From contig NZ_STGU01000005.1 in the NCBI RefSeq assembly GCF_004912135.1, positions 62,001 through 126,000 of the forward strand: a stretch of 64,000 bases of DNA, read 5' to 3'. This DNA comes from Rhizobium rosettiformans W3. GTDB taxonomy: Bacteria; Pseudomonadota; Alphaproteobacteria; Rhizobiales; Rhizobiaceae. The translations under genes were made by a program, and so were the position numbers. Positions 1 to 8,207 of this stretch are shown piece by piece (the stretch's first letter is position 1; each line of letters opens with the position of its first letter). Below the pieces are notes generated by a model. That model worked only from the letters and a program-made list of their open reading frames with translations, searched no databases and was not told the origin of the DNA.

Positions 1-98
1 AGATCGCCGAGCTGGCCGGCGGCATGGGTGGTGATGCCGACGGTGGCGATATCGCCTTCGATCTTCAGCCATTCGTGTTCGGGGGTGAATTTCAGCAT
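1..98 (-). CDS. gcvH: Glycine cleavage system H protein, N-terminal part (runs off window)
   Basis: The minus strand from base 98 encodes [18 protein letters not shown] and continues as a typical H-protein start (HEWL, then [13 protein letters not shown]). The H protein carries the lipoyl arm that shuttles the aminomethyl group of glycine between the P, T and L proteins. Only 32 residues are present, so the lipoyl-lysine site is outside the window. It lies 19 nt downstream of gcvT on the same strand, with a GGAGAG ribosome-binding site just upstream, and is presumably co-transcribed with gcvT under the glycine riboswitch. Confidence 0.93.
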   Translation of the reverse strand, partial: MLKFTPEHEWLKIEGDIATVGITTHAAGQLGD

Positions 99-117
99 GG
101 TTCTCTCCGGAGATTTT

Positions 118-1257
118 TTAGCGTTTGTAAGTGGGGGTAATGAAGGGAAGGGCGGTGACGGTCAGGGCCAAGAACTTGCCACGCACCTCCGCAAAGACCT
201 GGGTGCCGGGTTCAGCCATGGCGGTCGGCACGTAACCCATGGCAACAGGGCTCTCGACGCTCGGACCGAAGCCGCCTGAGGACACGTGACCGATCTCGGT
301 CTTGCCCTCGGCATCGGCAAACAGCTTGGCGGGCGCACGCACCGGAGCCTTGCCTTCGGGCTTCAAACCGACGCGGCGGCGGGAAACGCCGTTCTCGAGT
401 TCGCCGAGGATGCGGCTCGCACCCGGAAAGCCGCCCTCGCGGGCGCCGCCTGAGCGGCGGACCTTCTGGATGCCCCACTCGATCGAGGCTTCGACCGGCG
501 ATGTCTTGGTGTTGATGTCGTTGCCATAGAGGCAGAGCCCGGCTTCGAGGCGCAGCGAATCGCGGGCGCCAAGCCCAATCGGCAGGCAGTCGGGCTGGTC
601 GAGCAGGGCCTTGGCGAGATCGGTGGCACGCTCAGCCGGCACCGAGATTTCATAGCCGTCCTCGCCTGAATAGCCCGTGCGAGACACGAGGGCTGGGATG
701 TCGCCGAGGGCAAGCTCACGCACATCCATGAACTTCATGCCTGTGACATCGGAGTTGAGTGTCGCAAGAACCGCTTCCGCCTTCGGCCCCTGCAGGGCGA
801 GCAGCGCGCGATCGTCATGCACGAGAACCTCGACGCCGGCGGGAAGCTTTGCCCGCATGTGGGCGATATCGGTGTCCTTGCAGCCGGCATTGACGACGAC
901 CAGCAACCGTTCGCCAAGCCGCGAGATCATCAGATCGTCGAGGATGCCGCCATTGTCGTCGGTGAAGAAGCCATAGCGCTGGCGACCGTCTTTCAGGCCG
1001 AGAATATCCACGGGGACGAGTGATTCCAGGGCCTTGGCGGCGTCATCATAAGAGCCGGAAGTGGCGACAAGTTCGACCTGGCCCATGTGGGAGACGTCGA
1101 AGAGGCCGGCGGCAGAACGGGTGTGCAGGTGTTCCTTCAACACGCCGGCCGGATACTGCACCGGCATGTCGTAACCGGCAAAGGGCACCATCTTGGCGCC
1201 AAGCGACACGTGGAAATTGTAAAGGGGGGTGCGTTTCAGTTGGGTCTGTTCGTCCAA
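118..1257 (-). CDS. gcvT: Aminomethyltransferase (glycine cleavage T protein)
   Basis: The product is about 379 residues, the usual length for rhizobial GcvT. It transfers the methylene group from the aminomethyl-lipoyl H protein to tetrahydrofolate and releases ammonia. Family landmarks near the N-terminus are [23 protein letters not shown] (split here as KRTPLYNF and VPFAGYD) and [13 protein letters not shown], followed by the folate-binding core and a C-terminal barrel ending near [14 protein letters not shown] set the start at a TTG codon at 1255-1257 because GGAGG lies about 8 nt upstream and the protein then begins [13 protein letters not shown]. The frame stays open for 560 nt further upstream, but that stretch is the glycine riboswitch and its promoter. 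gcvH follows after 19 nt. Confidence 0.94.
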   Translation of the reverse strand: MDEQTQLKRTPLYNFHVSLGAKMVPFAGYDMPVQYPAGVLKEHLHTRSAAGLFDVSHMGQVELVATSGSYDDAAKALESLVPVDILGLKDGRQRYGFFTDDNGGILDDLMISRLGERLLVVVNAGCKDTDIAHMRAKLPAGVEVLVHDDRALLALQGPKAEAVLATLNSDVTGMKFMDVRELALGDIPALVSRTGYSGEDGYEISVPAERATDLAKALLDQPDCLPIGLGARDSLRLEAGLCLYGNDINTKTSPVEASIEWGIQKVRRSGGAREGGFPGASRILGELENGVSRRRVGLKPEGKAPVRAPAKLFADAEGKTEIGHVSSGGFGPSVESPVAMGYVPTAMAEPGTQVFAEVRGKFLALTVTALPFITPTYKR

Positions 1258-1322
1258 GACGTCGCCTCCGGGTTTCGCGCTCGCGCGCTTGCTCAAGTCT
1301 GGGCACGGTTGTGCCGGTTCAT

Positions 1323-1490
1323 GAGCCCCCTCTGTCCTTGTGCCTGAGATTGTTATCCCTTCGGCTTGGTCCGCTTTGGAAACGGGCCTCTCTCCAGAGT
1401 GCAGTCGACGCCTTGTGGTCCTTTTGCCTGAGAGTTTCCGGGGCGGTTGCTCCTTCGGCACCGGATTGAACCGGCTTCTCCCAACAAGGT
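1323..1490 (-). promoter_or_regulatory. Tandem glycine riboswitch controlling gcvT-gcvH
   Basis: On the minus strand two aptamers follow each other. The first, about 1484-1415, shows GGGAGAAG, then GCCGAAGGAGCAA and AAACTCTCAGGCAAAAGGAC. The second, about 1400-1325, shows GGAGAGAGG, then GCCGAAGGGATAACA and ATCTCAGGCACAAGGACAG. These are the diagnostic conserved blocks of the glycine riboswitch, and the tandem layout is typical. It ends about 65 nt before the TTG start of gcvT. Glycine binding is expected to turn on the cleavage operon; the expression platform was not resolved by eye. Confidence 0.95.
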
Positions 1491-1500
1491 CATGAAACGC

Positions 1501-1529
1501 ATTATCTGGCACGGCGGCGCCTTGGCAAG
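1501..1529 (-). promoter_or_regulatory. Sigma-70-type promoter of the gcv operon
   Basis: Reading the minus strand, CTTGCC (1529-1524) and GATAAT (1506-1501) are separated by exactly 17 nt. A start site near 1494 would place the first riboswitch helix almost at the 5' end of the transcript. This is an assignment from consensus match and position only. Confidence 0.65.
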
Positions 1530-1676
1530 AGGCAGCGTCGCTCCCGAACAAATAATTGTCGCTGGAGCGTCGTGTTTGCGGCATCGCAAGGATCTCGGTA
1601 ATTGGCCGCCCGCCGCGGCATCTCGCCACTTGGCTTGATCGGGCCATCGCGATAAAGGAGCGGGTGAACGGGGGAA

Positions 1677-2051
1677 ATGATGAAGCCGAAACCCAAGACA
1701 GCGACGATGATCCTGCGCATCCTGTGCGCCATGGTCTTCCTGTCCGTCGGTTTTGCGCACCGGACCCCGGCAGCGATTGCCAATGACGTCCAGTCGTCCG
1801 CCTATGTTCTGCCTGACGGCACATTCGCCGAACTCTGCGTCGCCGATCAGGGGCAAAAGCGCATCAAGCCCATGGCCGATTGCGAGGCCTGCCGTCTTGC
1901 GGGCGCGATCCTCCTGCCGGAACCCTCGGCGCAGTCCTGGCTTCTCAGCCAGTTTGCGAGCCTTGGCGAAGTCGCACCCGTCGAAACGGCCATCCGTTCC
2001 GACCATCTCCTCGATCGTCCGCGTCTGCGCGGTCCGCCGCTCTCCGTCTGA
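1677..2051 (+). CDS. Small exported CxxC protein upstream of the copper-handling fusion
   Basis: This 124-residue protein has a hydrophobic N-terminal segment (about residues 10-27, MILRILCAMVFLSVGFAH) that looks like a signal peptide or anchor. The mature part contains three cysteines, one in ELCVAD and two in the pair DCEAC, followed by LAGAILLPEP. I do not recognise the family for certain; it resembles the short DUF2946-like proteins found next to copper genes. It ends 70 nt before the YcnI-PCuAC gene and is probably in the same operon. The CxxC pair and context suggest periplasmic metal or thiol handling, which is inference. Two ATG codons stand in tandem at the start; either could be used. 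Confidence 0.6.
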   Translation: MMKPKPKTATMILRILCAMVFLSVGFAHRTPAAIANDVQSSAYVLPDGTFAELCVADQGQKRIKPMADCEACRLAGAILLPEPSAQSWLLSQFASLGEVAPVETAIRSDHLLDRPRLRGPPLSV

Positions 2052-2121
2052 TTCCATTCAACATCCGATCAGACCGCTAGATGCCGACGGCCAAAAGGGA
2101 CCGCGGCCAGGAGAGACACCC

Positions 2122-3186
2122 ATGACGAGCAGACTTATTCTCGCGACCGCCGTCGCCACGCTCGCTTCGACCACGGCCGTGTTGGCCCATGCGACCTTTG
2201 CCAACCAGCCGGCGACCGTCGGCTCCTATGTCGCCGCCACCCTGCAGATCCCCCATGGCTGTGACGGCAAGGCGACCAATGAGGTCCAGATCAAGCTGCC
2301 GGAAGGCTTCATCTCCGCCAAGCCGATGCCGAAGGCCGGCTGGGAAATCGAAATCATCGAAGGCGACTATCAGAACAGCTACGACAACCACGGCAAGGCC
2401 GTGAAATCGGGTCCCGTCGAGATCCGCTTCAAGAACGGCGAACTGCCGGACAATTTCTACGACACCTTCACCGTCTACGGGAAAATCGCAGCCGGGGATC
2501 CGGCGGTCGGTCTTGCCTTCCCGACCGTGCAGCTCTGCGGCGCGGACGGCAAGGTCGCCTGGGATCAGATCGCGGCCCCTGGCCAGGATCCCCATGATCT
2601 CGATGGTCCCGCACCGGTCCTCAAGCTCGTTGCCGCCGCGGGCGATGCCCATGCTGGCCATGGTGCCCACGGCGCCCATGCCGGTCACGGTGCTCCCGCC
2701 GATCAGGCCGCTGCCGACAGTCACGGCGCGCATGGTGCTCATGGTGATCATGCCGGCCACGGCGATCACATGGCGGCCAACAATCCGGGCGGCTTCGAGA
2801 CTGTCTCGGCGGGCGAACTGGAGCTGACGGCCGGCTTTACTAAGGCGATGCTGCCCGGCCAGCCTGTCGGTGGCGGTTTCATCACCATCACCAACAAGGG
2901 CGGTGAAGACGACAAGCTCGTGTCCGCAACGTCCGACAAGGCCGGTGAAGTGCAGCTGCACGAGATGGCAATGGAAGGCGACGTGATGAAGATGCGTCAG
3001 CTGACTGATGGCATCGCGATCCCGGCCGGCGAGACGGTCGAGCTGAAGCCCGGCGGTCTGCACCTGATGTTCTTCAAGGTGTCGGAGCCCTTCAAGGAAG
3101 GCGAGACCGTCAATGTCACGCTGACCTTCGAGAAGGCCGGTGCCGTCGATGTTGCGCTTCCGGTCGGTTCGGCCCGCGGCAACTGA
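2122..3186 (+). CDS. Periplasmic copper protein: YcnI (DUF1775) domain fused to PCuAC domain
   Basis: This 354-residue protein has a signal peptide (about 1-22, ending AVLA). Predicted cleavage leaves His23 as the mature N-terminus, as in YcnI proteins, where the N-terminal His helps bind copper. The YcnI/DUF1775 domain spans about 23-165 and includes KLPEGFISAKPMPKAGWEIE and a late Trp in KVAWDQ. A linker at about 178-220 is built of HGAHGAHAGHG-like units. The C-terminal PCuAC domain (about 230-352) carries the His/Met ligand pattern: HEMAMEGDVMKM, then GGLHLMF. PCuAC proteins deliver Cu(I) to the CuA site of cytochrome oxidase. The fusion and His linker suggest a single-chain periplasmic copper chaperone. 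The start has GGAGAGA 10 nt upstream. Confidence 0.88.
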   Translation: MTSRLILATAVATLASTTAVLAHATFANQPATVGSYVAATLQIPHGCDGKATNEVQIKLPEGFISAKPMPKAGWEIEIIEGDYQNSYDNHGKAVKSGPVEIRFKNGELPDNFYDTFTVYGKIAAGDPAVGLAFPTVQLCGADGKVAWDQIAAPGQDPHDLDGPAPVLKLVAAAGDAHAGHGAHGAHAGHGAPADQAAADSHGAHGAHGDHAGHGDHMAANNPGGFETVSAGELELTAGFTKAMLPGQPVGGGFITITNKGGEDDKLVSATSDKAGEVQLHEMAMEGDVMKMRQLTDGIAIPAGETVELKPGGLHLMFFKVSEPFKEGETVNVTLTFEKAGAVDVALPVGSARGN

Positions 3187-3214
3187 GGCCGAGCGCCATT
3201 CCCGGAAAAACACG

Positions 3215-3245
3215 AAACCGCGGCCGTCACCGGTCGCGGTTTTTC
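3215..3245 (+). terminator. Intrinsic terminator after the copper fusion gene
   Basis: AACCGCGGCCG and CGGTCGCGGTT form an 11-bp stem with one imperfect pair and a short loop, followed by a run of T. It lies 30 nt after the stop codon and also faces the 3' end of the convergent small gene at 3270. Confidence 0.8.
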
Positions 3246-3269
3246 AATGCCTGCTTTGATGCCGAGTGT

Positions 3270-3545
3270 TCAGGCGACCGAGTTCTTGTAGGCCTCGATC
3301 GTTTCCTTCAGCGTGGCCTGCTCGAACTGTTGCTGCGTCGAGGTCAGGAAGTAGAGCGCCAGGGCCGGCGGCTGCACGACATTGACCAGCGCTCGCAAAC
3401 GCAGGTCTTCGCTCTGCGCCGCCTGTTGTGCCAGCACACGCGTGTGCTCTTCCACATAGGTGGCTCGAGAGACGCGCTGCGGCGGCTTGACCGGTTCCAT
3501 CGCATAGGCGGCGGTATGGGCAGAGACTGTGACAACCTGTGTCAT
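3270..3545 (-). CDS. Conserved small hypothetical protein
   Basis: A 91-residue soluble protein begins MTQVVTVSAHTAAYAMEP and is rich in Ala, Gln and Glu, with likely helices (THRVLAQQAAQSEDLRLRAL; TSTQQQFEQATLKETIEAY). I do not recognise a domain. I chose the ATG at 3545 because GGAAAA precedes it at suitable spacing; the frame could start 12 codons earlier at 3581. It is monocistronic and convergent with the copper gene. The helical, Gln-rich composition may fit a small regulatory or structural protein, but no function can be assigned. Confidence 0.65.
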   Translation of the reverse strand: MTQVVTVSAHTAAYAMEPVKPPQRVSRATYVEEHTRVLAQQAAQSEDLRLRALVNVVQPPALALYFLTSTQQQFEQATLKETIEAYKNSVA

Positions 3546-3742
3546 GAGCGTTTTCCAGATATTACATAACGACATTAGCATAAACTACGGTTATCTATGC
3601 ATCTTTAAGTCGAATGAGCGGATTTGAATAAAAACCTTCGGGTTTGTCATCTGCCTGACATCGCCCGCTTTTGCGCCAGATCAAGGCGTCCCTTTCGCCT
3701 GGCCGGCATCCTGTCCCTGGCATCAGGAAAGGGAGTGCGGAC

Positions 3743-4279
3743 ATGATCATTCTGGTTGGCTATGCCACGGTTGAGGGACAGACACGCAAGATCGCGGACG
3801 CGGTCGCCGCCGCAATCGAGAAGGCCGGACACCGGGCATTGCTGCTCGACGTCACCTCCGGCGGCGAATATGCCGTCGCCCATCCCGAAGCTGCGATCCT
3901 CTGCGCACCGGTTCATGCAGCACGCTATCCCGCAGCCTTCGCGTCCTTTGTTGGACAGGAGGTATCCTGGCTGAACAGCGTGCCATCCGCCTTCGTCTCT
4001 GTGTCCTTGCTCATTCGCAGCGAGTTTGAGGAAGAGCAGGAGGAAGCAAGGCAGTATCCTGACGCATTGCTCGCCGAGAGCGGCTGGCGGCCTGGCCTCG
4101 TCCATCATGCCGCCGGAGCGCTGCGTTACACCGAATATGACTTCTTCAAGCGCTGGATCATTCGTCGCATGGCGGAATACGAGAACGCACCGACGGATGT
4201 GAGCCGCGACCACGAATTCACCGACTGGCAGGCGCTCTCTGCTTTCGTGCAGGCCTTTCTGGACGAGGCCAAGGCTTGA
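3743..4279 (+). CDS. Flavodoxin-domain protein, HemG (protoporphyrinogen oxidase)-like
   Basis: A 178-residue protein. Its N-terminus has the flavodoxin FMN-phosphate loop (VGYATVEGQTRKIADAV), then PVHAARYPAAFASFV and the AFVSVSL strand. The C-terminal part, with EYDFFKRWIIRRMAE, resembles HemG, the menaquinone-dependent protoporphyrinogen IX dehydrogenase. HemG oxidises protoporphyrinogen IX to protoporphyrin IX in haem synthesis. Because most alphaproteobacteria use HemJ, the physiological role here may be a different flavodoxin-type reduction. The start has GGGAG about 8 nt upstream. It precedes crcB by 59 nt. Confidence 0.75.
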   Translation: MIILVGYATVEGQTRKIADAVAAAIEKAGHRALLLDVTSGGEYAVAHPEAAILCAPVHAARYPAAFASFVGQEVSWLNSVPSAFVSVSLLIRSEFEEEQEEARQYPDALLAESGWRPGLVHHAAGALRYTEYDFFKRWIIRRMAEYENAPTDVSRDHEFTDWQALSAFVQAFLDEAKA

Positions 4280-4338
4280 CGCAGCCGCCTTCAGCGGTTT
4301 GAACGGGACGACCCAATGCGTTCGAGCCGGAGGCCGTC

Positions 4339-4716
4339 ATGTTTCACATTCTTCTGGTGGCCATCGGTGGCGCGACCGGCTCCGTCGCCCGCTACCTGAC
4401 CGGCCTTGCCATGACACGGCTTCTAGGCCCCACGTTCCCCTGGGGCACGATCACGGTCAACATTGTCGGCTCGTTTGCGATCGGGTTGTTGGCCGAGCTC
4501 GTGGCACGCAAGGTGTCCGCGCCCGTCGAGATGCGGCTGTTGCTGGTGGTGGGTTTCCTCGGCGGTTTCACCACCTTCTCCTCGTTCTCGCTGGACACGC
4601 TTGCTCTCGTCGAACGGGGGGCTGCCCTTTCCGCCTTCGTCTATGTCGGCGCAAGCCTCGTCCTGTCCCTCGGGGCGGCATTCGGCGGTCTCGCCCTCGG
4701 CCGCAGCCTCTTCTGA
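4339..4716 (+). CDS. crcB: Fluoride-specific efflux channel
   Basis: A 125-residue membrane protein with four hydrophobic segments and the CrcB/Fluc hallmarks: GGATGSVARYL, PWGTITVNIVGSF (conserved Asn) and GFLGGFTTFSSFS with the phenylalanine-rich fluoride path. The protein forms antiparallel dimers that export fluoride. I looked for a fluoride riboswitch in the 60 nt upstream and saw none. GGAGG lies about 8 nt before the start. Confidence 0.95.
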   Translation: MFHILLVAIGGATGSVARYLTGLAMTRLLGPTFPWGTITVNIVGSFAIGLLAELVARKVSAPVEMRLLLVVGFLGGFTTFSSFSLDTLALVERGAALSAFVYVGASLVLSLGAAFGGLALGRSLF

Positions 4717-4809
4717 CGCGCTTCTCCGCATTTCCGCTTTCCCTTTCGGGCCGAAATCTACTAAAGGCACGGGACAAGTGGGTGGAGAACCCGAGCAGAA
4801 AGTATCCTC

Positions 4810-5799
4810 ATGGCAGGCATCGAACATATCACCGTGGAAGCCGACGAGGCCGGCATGCGGCTCGACCGCTGGTTCAAGATCCACTATCCGGGTCTCGGCT
4901 TCGGCGCGCTGCAGAAGCTCCTGCGCTCCGGCCAGGTGCGCGTTGACGGCGGTCGCGTGAAGACCGACGCCCGCGTCCAGCCGGGCCAGGTGGTGCGCAT
5001 TCCGCCCATGGATGTCGACGCGAAGAAGACCGGCCCTATCGCGAGCCACGATCTGAAGCACGGCGACGACCACGAGCTCCTGTCGCGCATGCTCCTGCAT
5101 GAAGACGAGAAGGTCTTTGTCTTGAACAAGCCCGCCGGCCTTGCCGTGCAGGGTGGCTCAGGCCTCACGCGCCATATCGACAAGATGCTGGAAGCCTGGA
5201 CCAGCCGGAAGGGCGAAAAGCCCCGTCTCGTGCACCGTCTCGACCGCGACACCTCCGGCGTGCTCGTCGTGGCCCGCACGCGCGGCGCCGCCCAGAAGCT
5301 GACGGCGGCCTTCCGCGAGCGCGACACCAAGAAGATCTACTGGTCTCTGGTGAAGGGCGTTCCGCGCAAGCATGAGGACAAGATCTCGACCTGGCTCACC
5401 AAGGACCAGACCGACGAAGGCGACCGCATGCGCGTCTGCAAGCATGGCGAGGAGGGGGCGGACCATGCCGTGTCCTACTACCGCGTCATTGATACGGCAG
5501 CCCAGAACCTCGCCTGGCTGGAGATGGAGCCCTATACGGGCCGGACCCACCAGCTGCGCGTCCATGCGCTCCACATCGGGCACCCGATCATCGGCGACCC
5601 CAAATACTTCATCGATGACCACAACTGGGATTTCCCTGGCGGCATCCAGAAGCGGCTGCATCTGCATGCCCGCCATATCGACCTGCCGCATCCGAACGGC
5701 GGACGCCTCAAGGTGACCGCACCGCTGTCGCCGCACATGGTCCAGAGCTGGAACCTGCTGGGCTTTGACCAGGCGGATGGTGACAGGGACGGCGAATGA
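4810..5799 (+). CDS. rluC: RluA-family rRNA pseudouridine synthase (RluC-like)
   Basis: A 329-residue enzyme. An S4 RNA-binding domain occupies about residues 10-70 (GMRLDRWFKIHYPG, LLRSGQVRVDG). The catalytic domain follows, with the RluA-family motif RLVHRLDRDTSGVLVVART containing the catalytic Asp, and GRTHQLRVHALHIGHPIIGDPKYF. It isomerises uridines in 23S rRNA; the S4 domain and length fit RluC (positions 955, 2504 and 2580 in E. coli), though target specificity is inference. Its stop overlaps the start of the HAD gene by 4 nt (ATGA), so translation is likely coupled. Confidence 0.88.
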   Translation: MAGIEHITVEADEAGMRLDRWFKIHYPGLGFGALQKLLRSGQVRVDGGRVKTDARVQPGQVVRIPPMDVDAKKTGPIASHDLKHGDDHELLSRMLLHEDEKVFVLNKPAGLAVQGGSGLTRHIDKMLEAWTSRKGEKPRLVHRLDRDTSGVLVVARTRGAAQKLTAAFRERDTKKIYWSLVKGVPRKHEDKISTWLTKDQTDEGDRMRVCKHGEEGADHAVSYYRVIDTAAQNLAWLEMEPYTGRTHQLRVHALHIGHPIIGDPKYFIDDHNWDFPGGIQKRLHLHARHIDLPHPNGGRLKVTAPLSPHMVQSWNLLGFDQADGDRDGE

Positions 5800-6449
5800 A
5801 GCTGGTTCTCTTTGACTGCGACGGCACGCTGGTCGACAGCGTCGGCCTGATCCACGAGGTCATGCGCCACACTTTCCCGGCCTTTGGAAAGCCTGAGCCG
5901 AAGATCGAAACCACGAAGTCGATCATCGGGTTGACCCTCGACATCGCGATCGCCCGCATGGACGGCAAGCCGCATGCCGATGACGAGGCGGTGGCCATGG
6001 CCGCGCATTACAAGACGATTTTTTCGGATATCCGCCGGACCTCCGGCTTTGCCGAGACCATGTTCGATGGCATCCGCGAGGTTCTCGACGCGCTGATTGC
6101 CCGCGAGGATGTCTGGCTTGGCGCCGTCACCGGCAAGTCACGCCGCGGGCTGGACATCATCCTTGAAGCCCATGGCCTGAAACCCCATTTTCTGTTCTGC
6201 CGGACGGCCGACGATTGCCCCTCCAAGCCGCATCCGGCCATGGTGACGGAATGCTGTGACGAGGCCGGCATCGCGCCCCGTGAGACCATCGTCATCGGTG
6301 ATGCAATCTATGACATGCAGATGGCCAAGGCCGCCAGTGCAACCGCGATCGGCGTGTCCTGGGGCTACGCCAAGGCGGACGATCTCTGGAAGGCAGGCGC
6401 CGATGCCGTGGTCGAACGTCCGGCGGACCTTCTGGCCTATATTCACTAG
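5796..6449 (+). CDS. HAD-superfamily hydrolase (phosphoglycolate phosphatase-like)
   Basis: A 217-residue protein with HAD motif I FDCDGTLVDS at the N-terminus, motif II around AVTGKSRRGL, motif III lysine near PSKPHP, and motif IV VIGDAIYDMQMA. An alpha-helical C1 cap lies between motifs I and II, as in Gph/YjjG-type phosphatases. The substrate is not clear; small phosphorylated metabolites are likely. It overlaps the pseudouridine synthase gene upstream and is followed after 6 nt by the ATP12 gene, forming a tight operon. Confidence 0.85.
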   Translation: MKLVLFDCDGTLVDSVGLIHEVMRHTFPAFGKPEPKIETTKSIIGLTLDIAIARMDGKPHADDEAVAMAAHYKTIFSDIRRTSGFAETMFDGIREVLDALIAREDVWLGAVTGKSRRGLDIILEAHGLKPHFLFCRTADDCPSKPHPAMVTECCDEAGIAPRETIVIGDAIYDMQMAKAASATAIGVSWGYAKADDLWKAGADAVVERPADLLAYIH

Positions 6450-6455
6450 GAGCTC

Positions 6456-7265
6456 ATGATGCGCGACGAACTCAGCCAGGACATTTTCGGGACCTTCATT
6501 CCGGAACCGAGCCATGAGGATCCGGTGCGCCGTGCGCAGATCCAGATGAAGCGTCCGCTGCCGAAGCGGTTCTACGAGGCGGTCGGCGTCGAGGCGCGCG
6601 ATGATGGCTATTCGATCACGCTTGACGGCAAGCCTGTGAAGACGCCTGCCAAGAACCTGCTGACGCTGCCGACGCGCGAGGCAGCCGAGCTCGTGGTGGC
6701 GGAATGGGCCGGGCAGGGCGAGTTCATCGATCCCGCCACCATGCCGATCACGAAGCTCGCCAACACGGCGATCGATGCCGTGGCAAACAGTCTCGACGAG
6801 GTCTTCGACGAGATCGTCCGTTTCGCAGGCACCGACCTGCTCTGCTACCGCGCCGACGGCCCGCGAGAGCTGATCGACCGGCAGTCGGCGCGCTGGGATG
6901 CCGTCTTGACCTGGGCCGCCACCGCCCATGGCGCGCGCTTCATTCTGGTCGAAGGCGTGATGCATCAGGAGCAGCCGAAGGAAGCTGTCGCGGCCTATGC
7001 CGCAGCCCTGCAGCGCTACCGCGACCCATTCCAGATCTCGTGCCTCAATGTCGTGACCACGCTGACGGGGTCGGCCGTGTTGGCGCTCGCCTTTGCCGAA
7101 GGTGCCTTCGATCTCGACGAAGTCTGGTCGCTGGCGCATCTCGATGAGGACTGGACGATCGAGCACTGGGGCTCCGATGCCGAGGCAGAGGCGCGTCGTG
7201 AGGCGCGCTACGGCGAATTCGCCTCTGCGGCGTCACTCTTCTCCGCGCTCCAGAGCGCGGATTAA
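6456..7265 (+). CDS. ATP12-family F1-ATPase assembly chaperone
   Basis: A 269-residue protein of the ATP12 family, which in mitochondria binds the F1 alpha subunit during ATP synthase assembly. Typical segments are PKRFYEAVGVEARDDGYSI, LDGKPVKTPAKNLLTLPT, TKLANTAID and ETDLLCYRA-like FAGTDLLCYRADGP. The C-terminal ALAFAEGAFDLDEVWSLAHLDEDWTIEHWG is also characteristic. Two ATGs stand in tandem at 6456 and 6459; GGAG ends 3 nt before the first, so the second may be the real start. It is the third gene of the rlu-HAD-atp12 run. Confidence 0.92.
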   Translation: MMRDELSQDIFGTFIPEPSHEDPVRRAQIQMKRPLPKRFYEAVGVEARDDGYSITLDGKPVKTPAKNLLTLPTREAAELVVAEWAGQGEFIDPATMPITKLANTAIDAVANSLDEVFDEIVRFAGTDLLCYRADGPRELIDRQSARWDAVLTWAATAHGARFILVEGVMHQEQPKEAVAAYAAALQRYRDPFQISCLNVVTTLTGSAVLALAFAEGAFDLDEVWSLAHLDEDWTIEHWGSDAEAEARREARYGEFASAASLFSALQSAD

Positions 7266-7328
7266 CCCTCCACTAACCATAAATGGCGAATTCTCAGGCT
7301 GGTCCAGAATCATCAGCCCGGGGTCACC

Positions 7329-8129
7329 ATGTCAGCTCGCAGTTTCCGCATTGCCGCCGCCATCGGCCTTGTCCTGCTGCTGGCATCCTGCTCGCTCATC
7401 TATGGGCGCAGCATCGATCGGCCCCTGGTCTACTACGTCCGCAACGTCACGGTGATGGCCGACCTGAAGGTACCGCTCGACCTCATCGAAAGCGTCGACC
7501 GACGGGTCTCGGCGGCAATCGCCGCGACACGCGCGCCGCAAGGGGCCGAACGCGTGGTCCTGCTGGTGAAGATCGATCGGTTGGGCTACGGCGAGGGCGC
7601 GCGGCGGAGTCTCGCCCAGGCGAGGTTCACCGTCACCGCGACCTCCGTCGAGACCGGAGAACCGGTGGCGCAGGGTGTCTTCACCGTCAACAGCCCGACC
7701 AATGATCCGCGCTGGGCCCGTCAGGCCCTGGCAGAAGAAATCGCCGCCCGTATCCGCTTCGCCTTCTCGCTGACCACGCCCCGGATCCGGAAAGCCGTTG
7801 CGCCTCGCTCAATCTCAACCCGACTGAAGACCGATCCGGCACCGGTGATCGCGCCGTCCGCCGCGCCCGTGAAGGCTCAGGCTACAGTCGTGGAGCCGAC
7901 TGTTGTTGCGCCGCCGCCGGTTGTGGTCACGACGCCAGTCAATCCTGCAGCGCCAGAGCCGGCGGAGATGGCGGCCCCGCCGGTGCGCGCGGCTGCTCCC
8001 GCCCAACCTGCACGCCGCGCGGCCGATATCGCAAAGGGCACGCCCGTGGAGCAGGGCGCCGTCGGCAAGATCCGCCTGCGACCGGACTGCGATCCGGCCG
8101 TCACCGCAAACTGCGCGGCAGCACCCTGA
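7329..8129 (+). CDS. Predicted lipoprotein with Pro/Ala-rich C-terminal region
   Basis: A 266-residue protein with a lipoprotein signal peptide: hydrophobic AAAIGLVLLLASC, lipobox LASC with Cys21. The mature N-terminal domain (about 22-150) has alternating strands (YVRNVTVMADLKVPL, RVVLLVKIDRLGYGEGARRSL, FTVTATSVETGEPVAQG) that suggest a compact beta domain. About 160-235 is Pro/Ala/Val-rich and probably disordered. The end holds two Cys in DCDPAVTANC. I do not recognise the family. It probably sits in the inner or outer membrane facing the periplasm. The cob promoter and riboswitch begin about 45 nt after its stop. Confidence 0.7.
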   Translation: MSARSFRIAAAIGLVLLLASCSLIYGRSIDRPLVYYVRNVTVMADLKVPLDLIESVDRRVSAAIAATRAPQGAERVVLLVKIDRLGYGEGARRSLAQARFTVTATSVETGEPVAQGVFTVNSPTNDPRWARQALAEEIAARIRFAFSLTTPRIRKAVAPRSISTRLKTDPAPVIAPSAAPVKAQATVVEPTVVAPPPVVVTTPVNPAAPEPAEMAAPPVRAAAPAQPARRAADIAKGTPVEQGAVGKIRLRPDCDPAVTANCAAAP

Positions 8130-8172
8130 CCAGGGTCCAGGAGCAATGACGCATCCACGCGCCGCAGCCGTG

Positions 8173-8201
8173 ATTGACTCGGGCCTGACCTCGGCCTAAT
8201 C
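8173..8201 (+). promoter_or_regulatory. Promoter of the cobP riboswitch transcript
   Basis: ATTGAC (8173-8178) and CTAATC (8196-8201) are 17 nt apart. The predicted start would fall at about 8208, precisely the first base of the riboswitch P1 helix. The match to the alphaproteobacterial CTTGAC-N17-CTATAT consensus is partial. Confidence 0.55.
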
Positions 8202-8207
8202 CTCATT

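Noticed and set aside
1258-1824. Open reading extension of gcvT far upstream on the minus strand
   Set aside because: It covers the glycine riboswitch and promoter; its codons carry no GcvT-like sequence, and a TTG with a good ribosome-binding site lies at 1257.
4280-4338. Fluoride riboswitch before crcB
   Set aside because: The 60-nt gap has none of the conserved fluoride aptamer blocks and is too short for leader plus platform.
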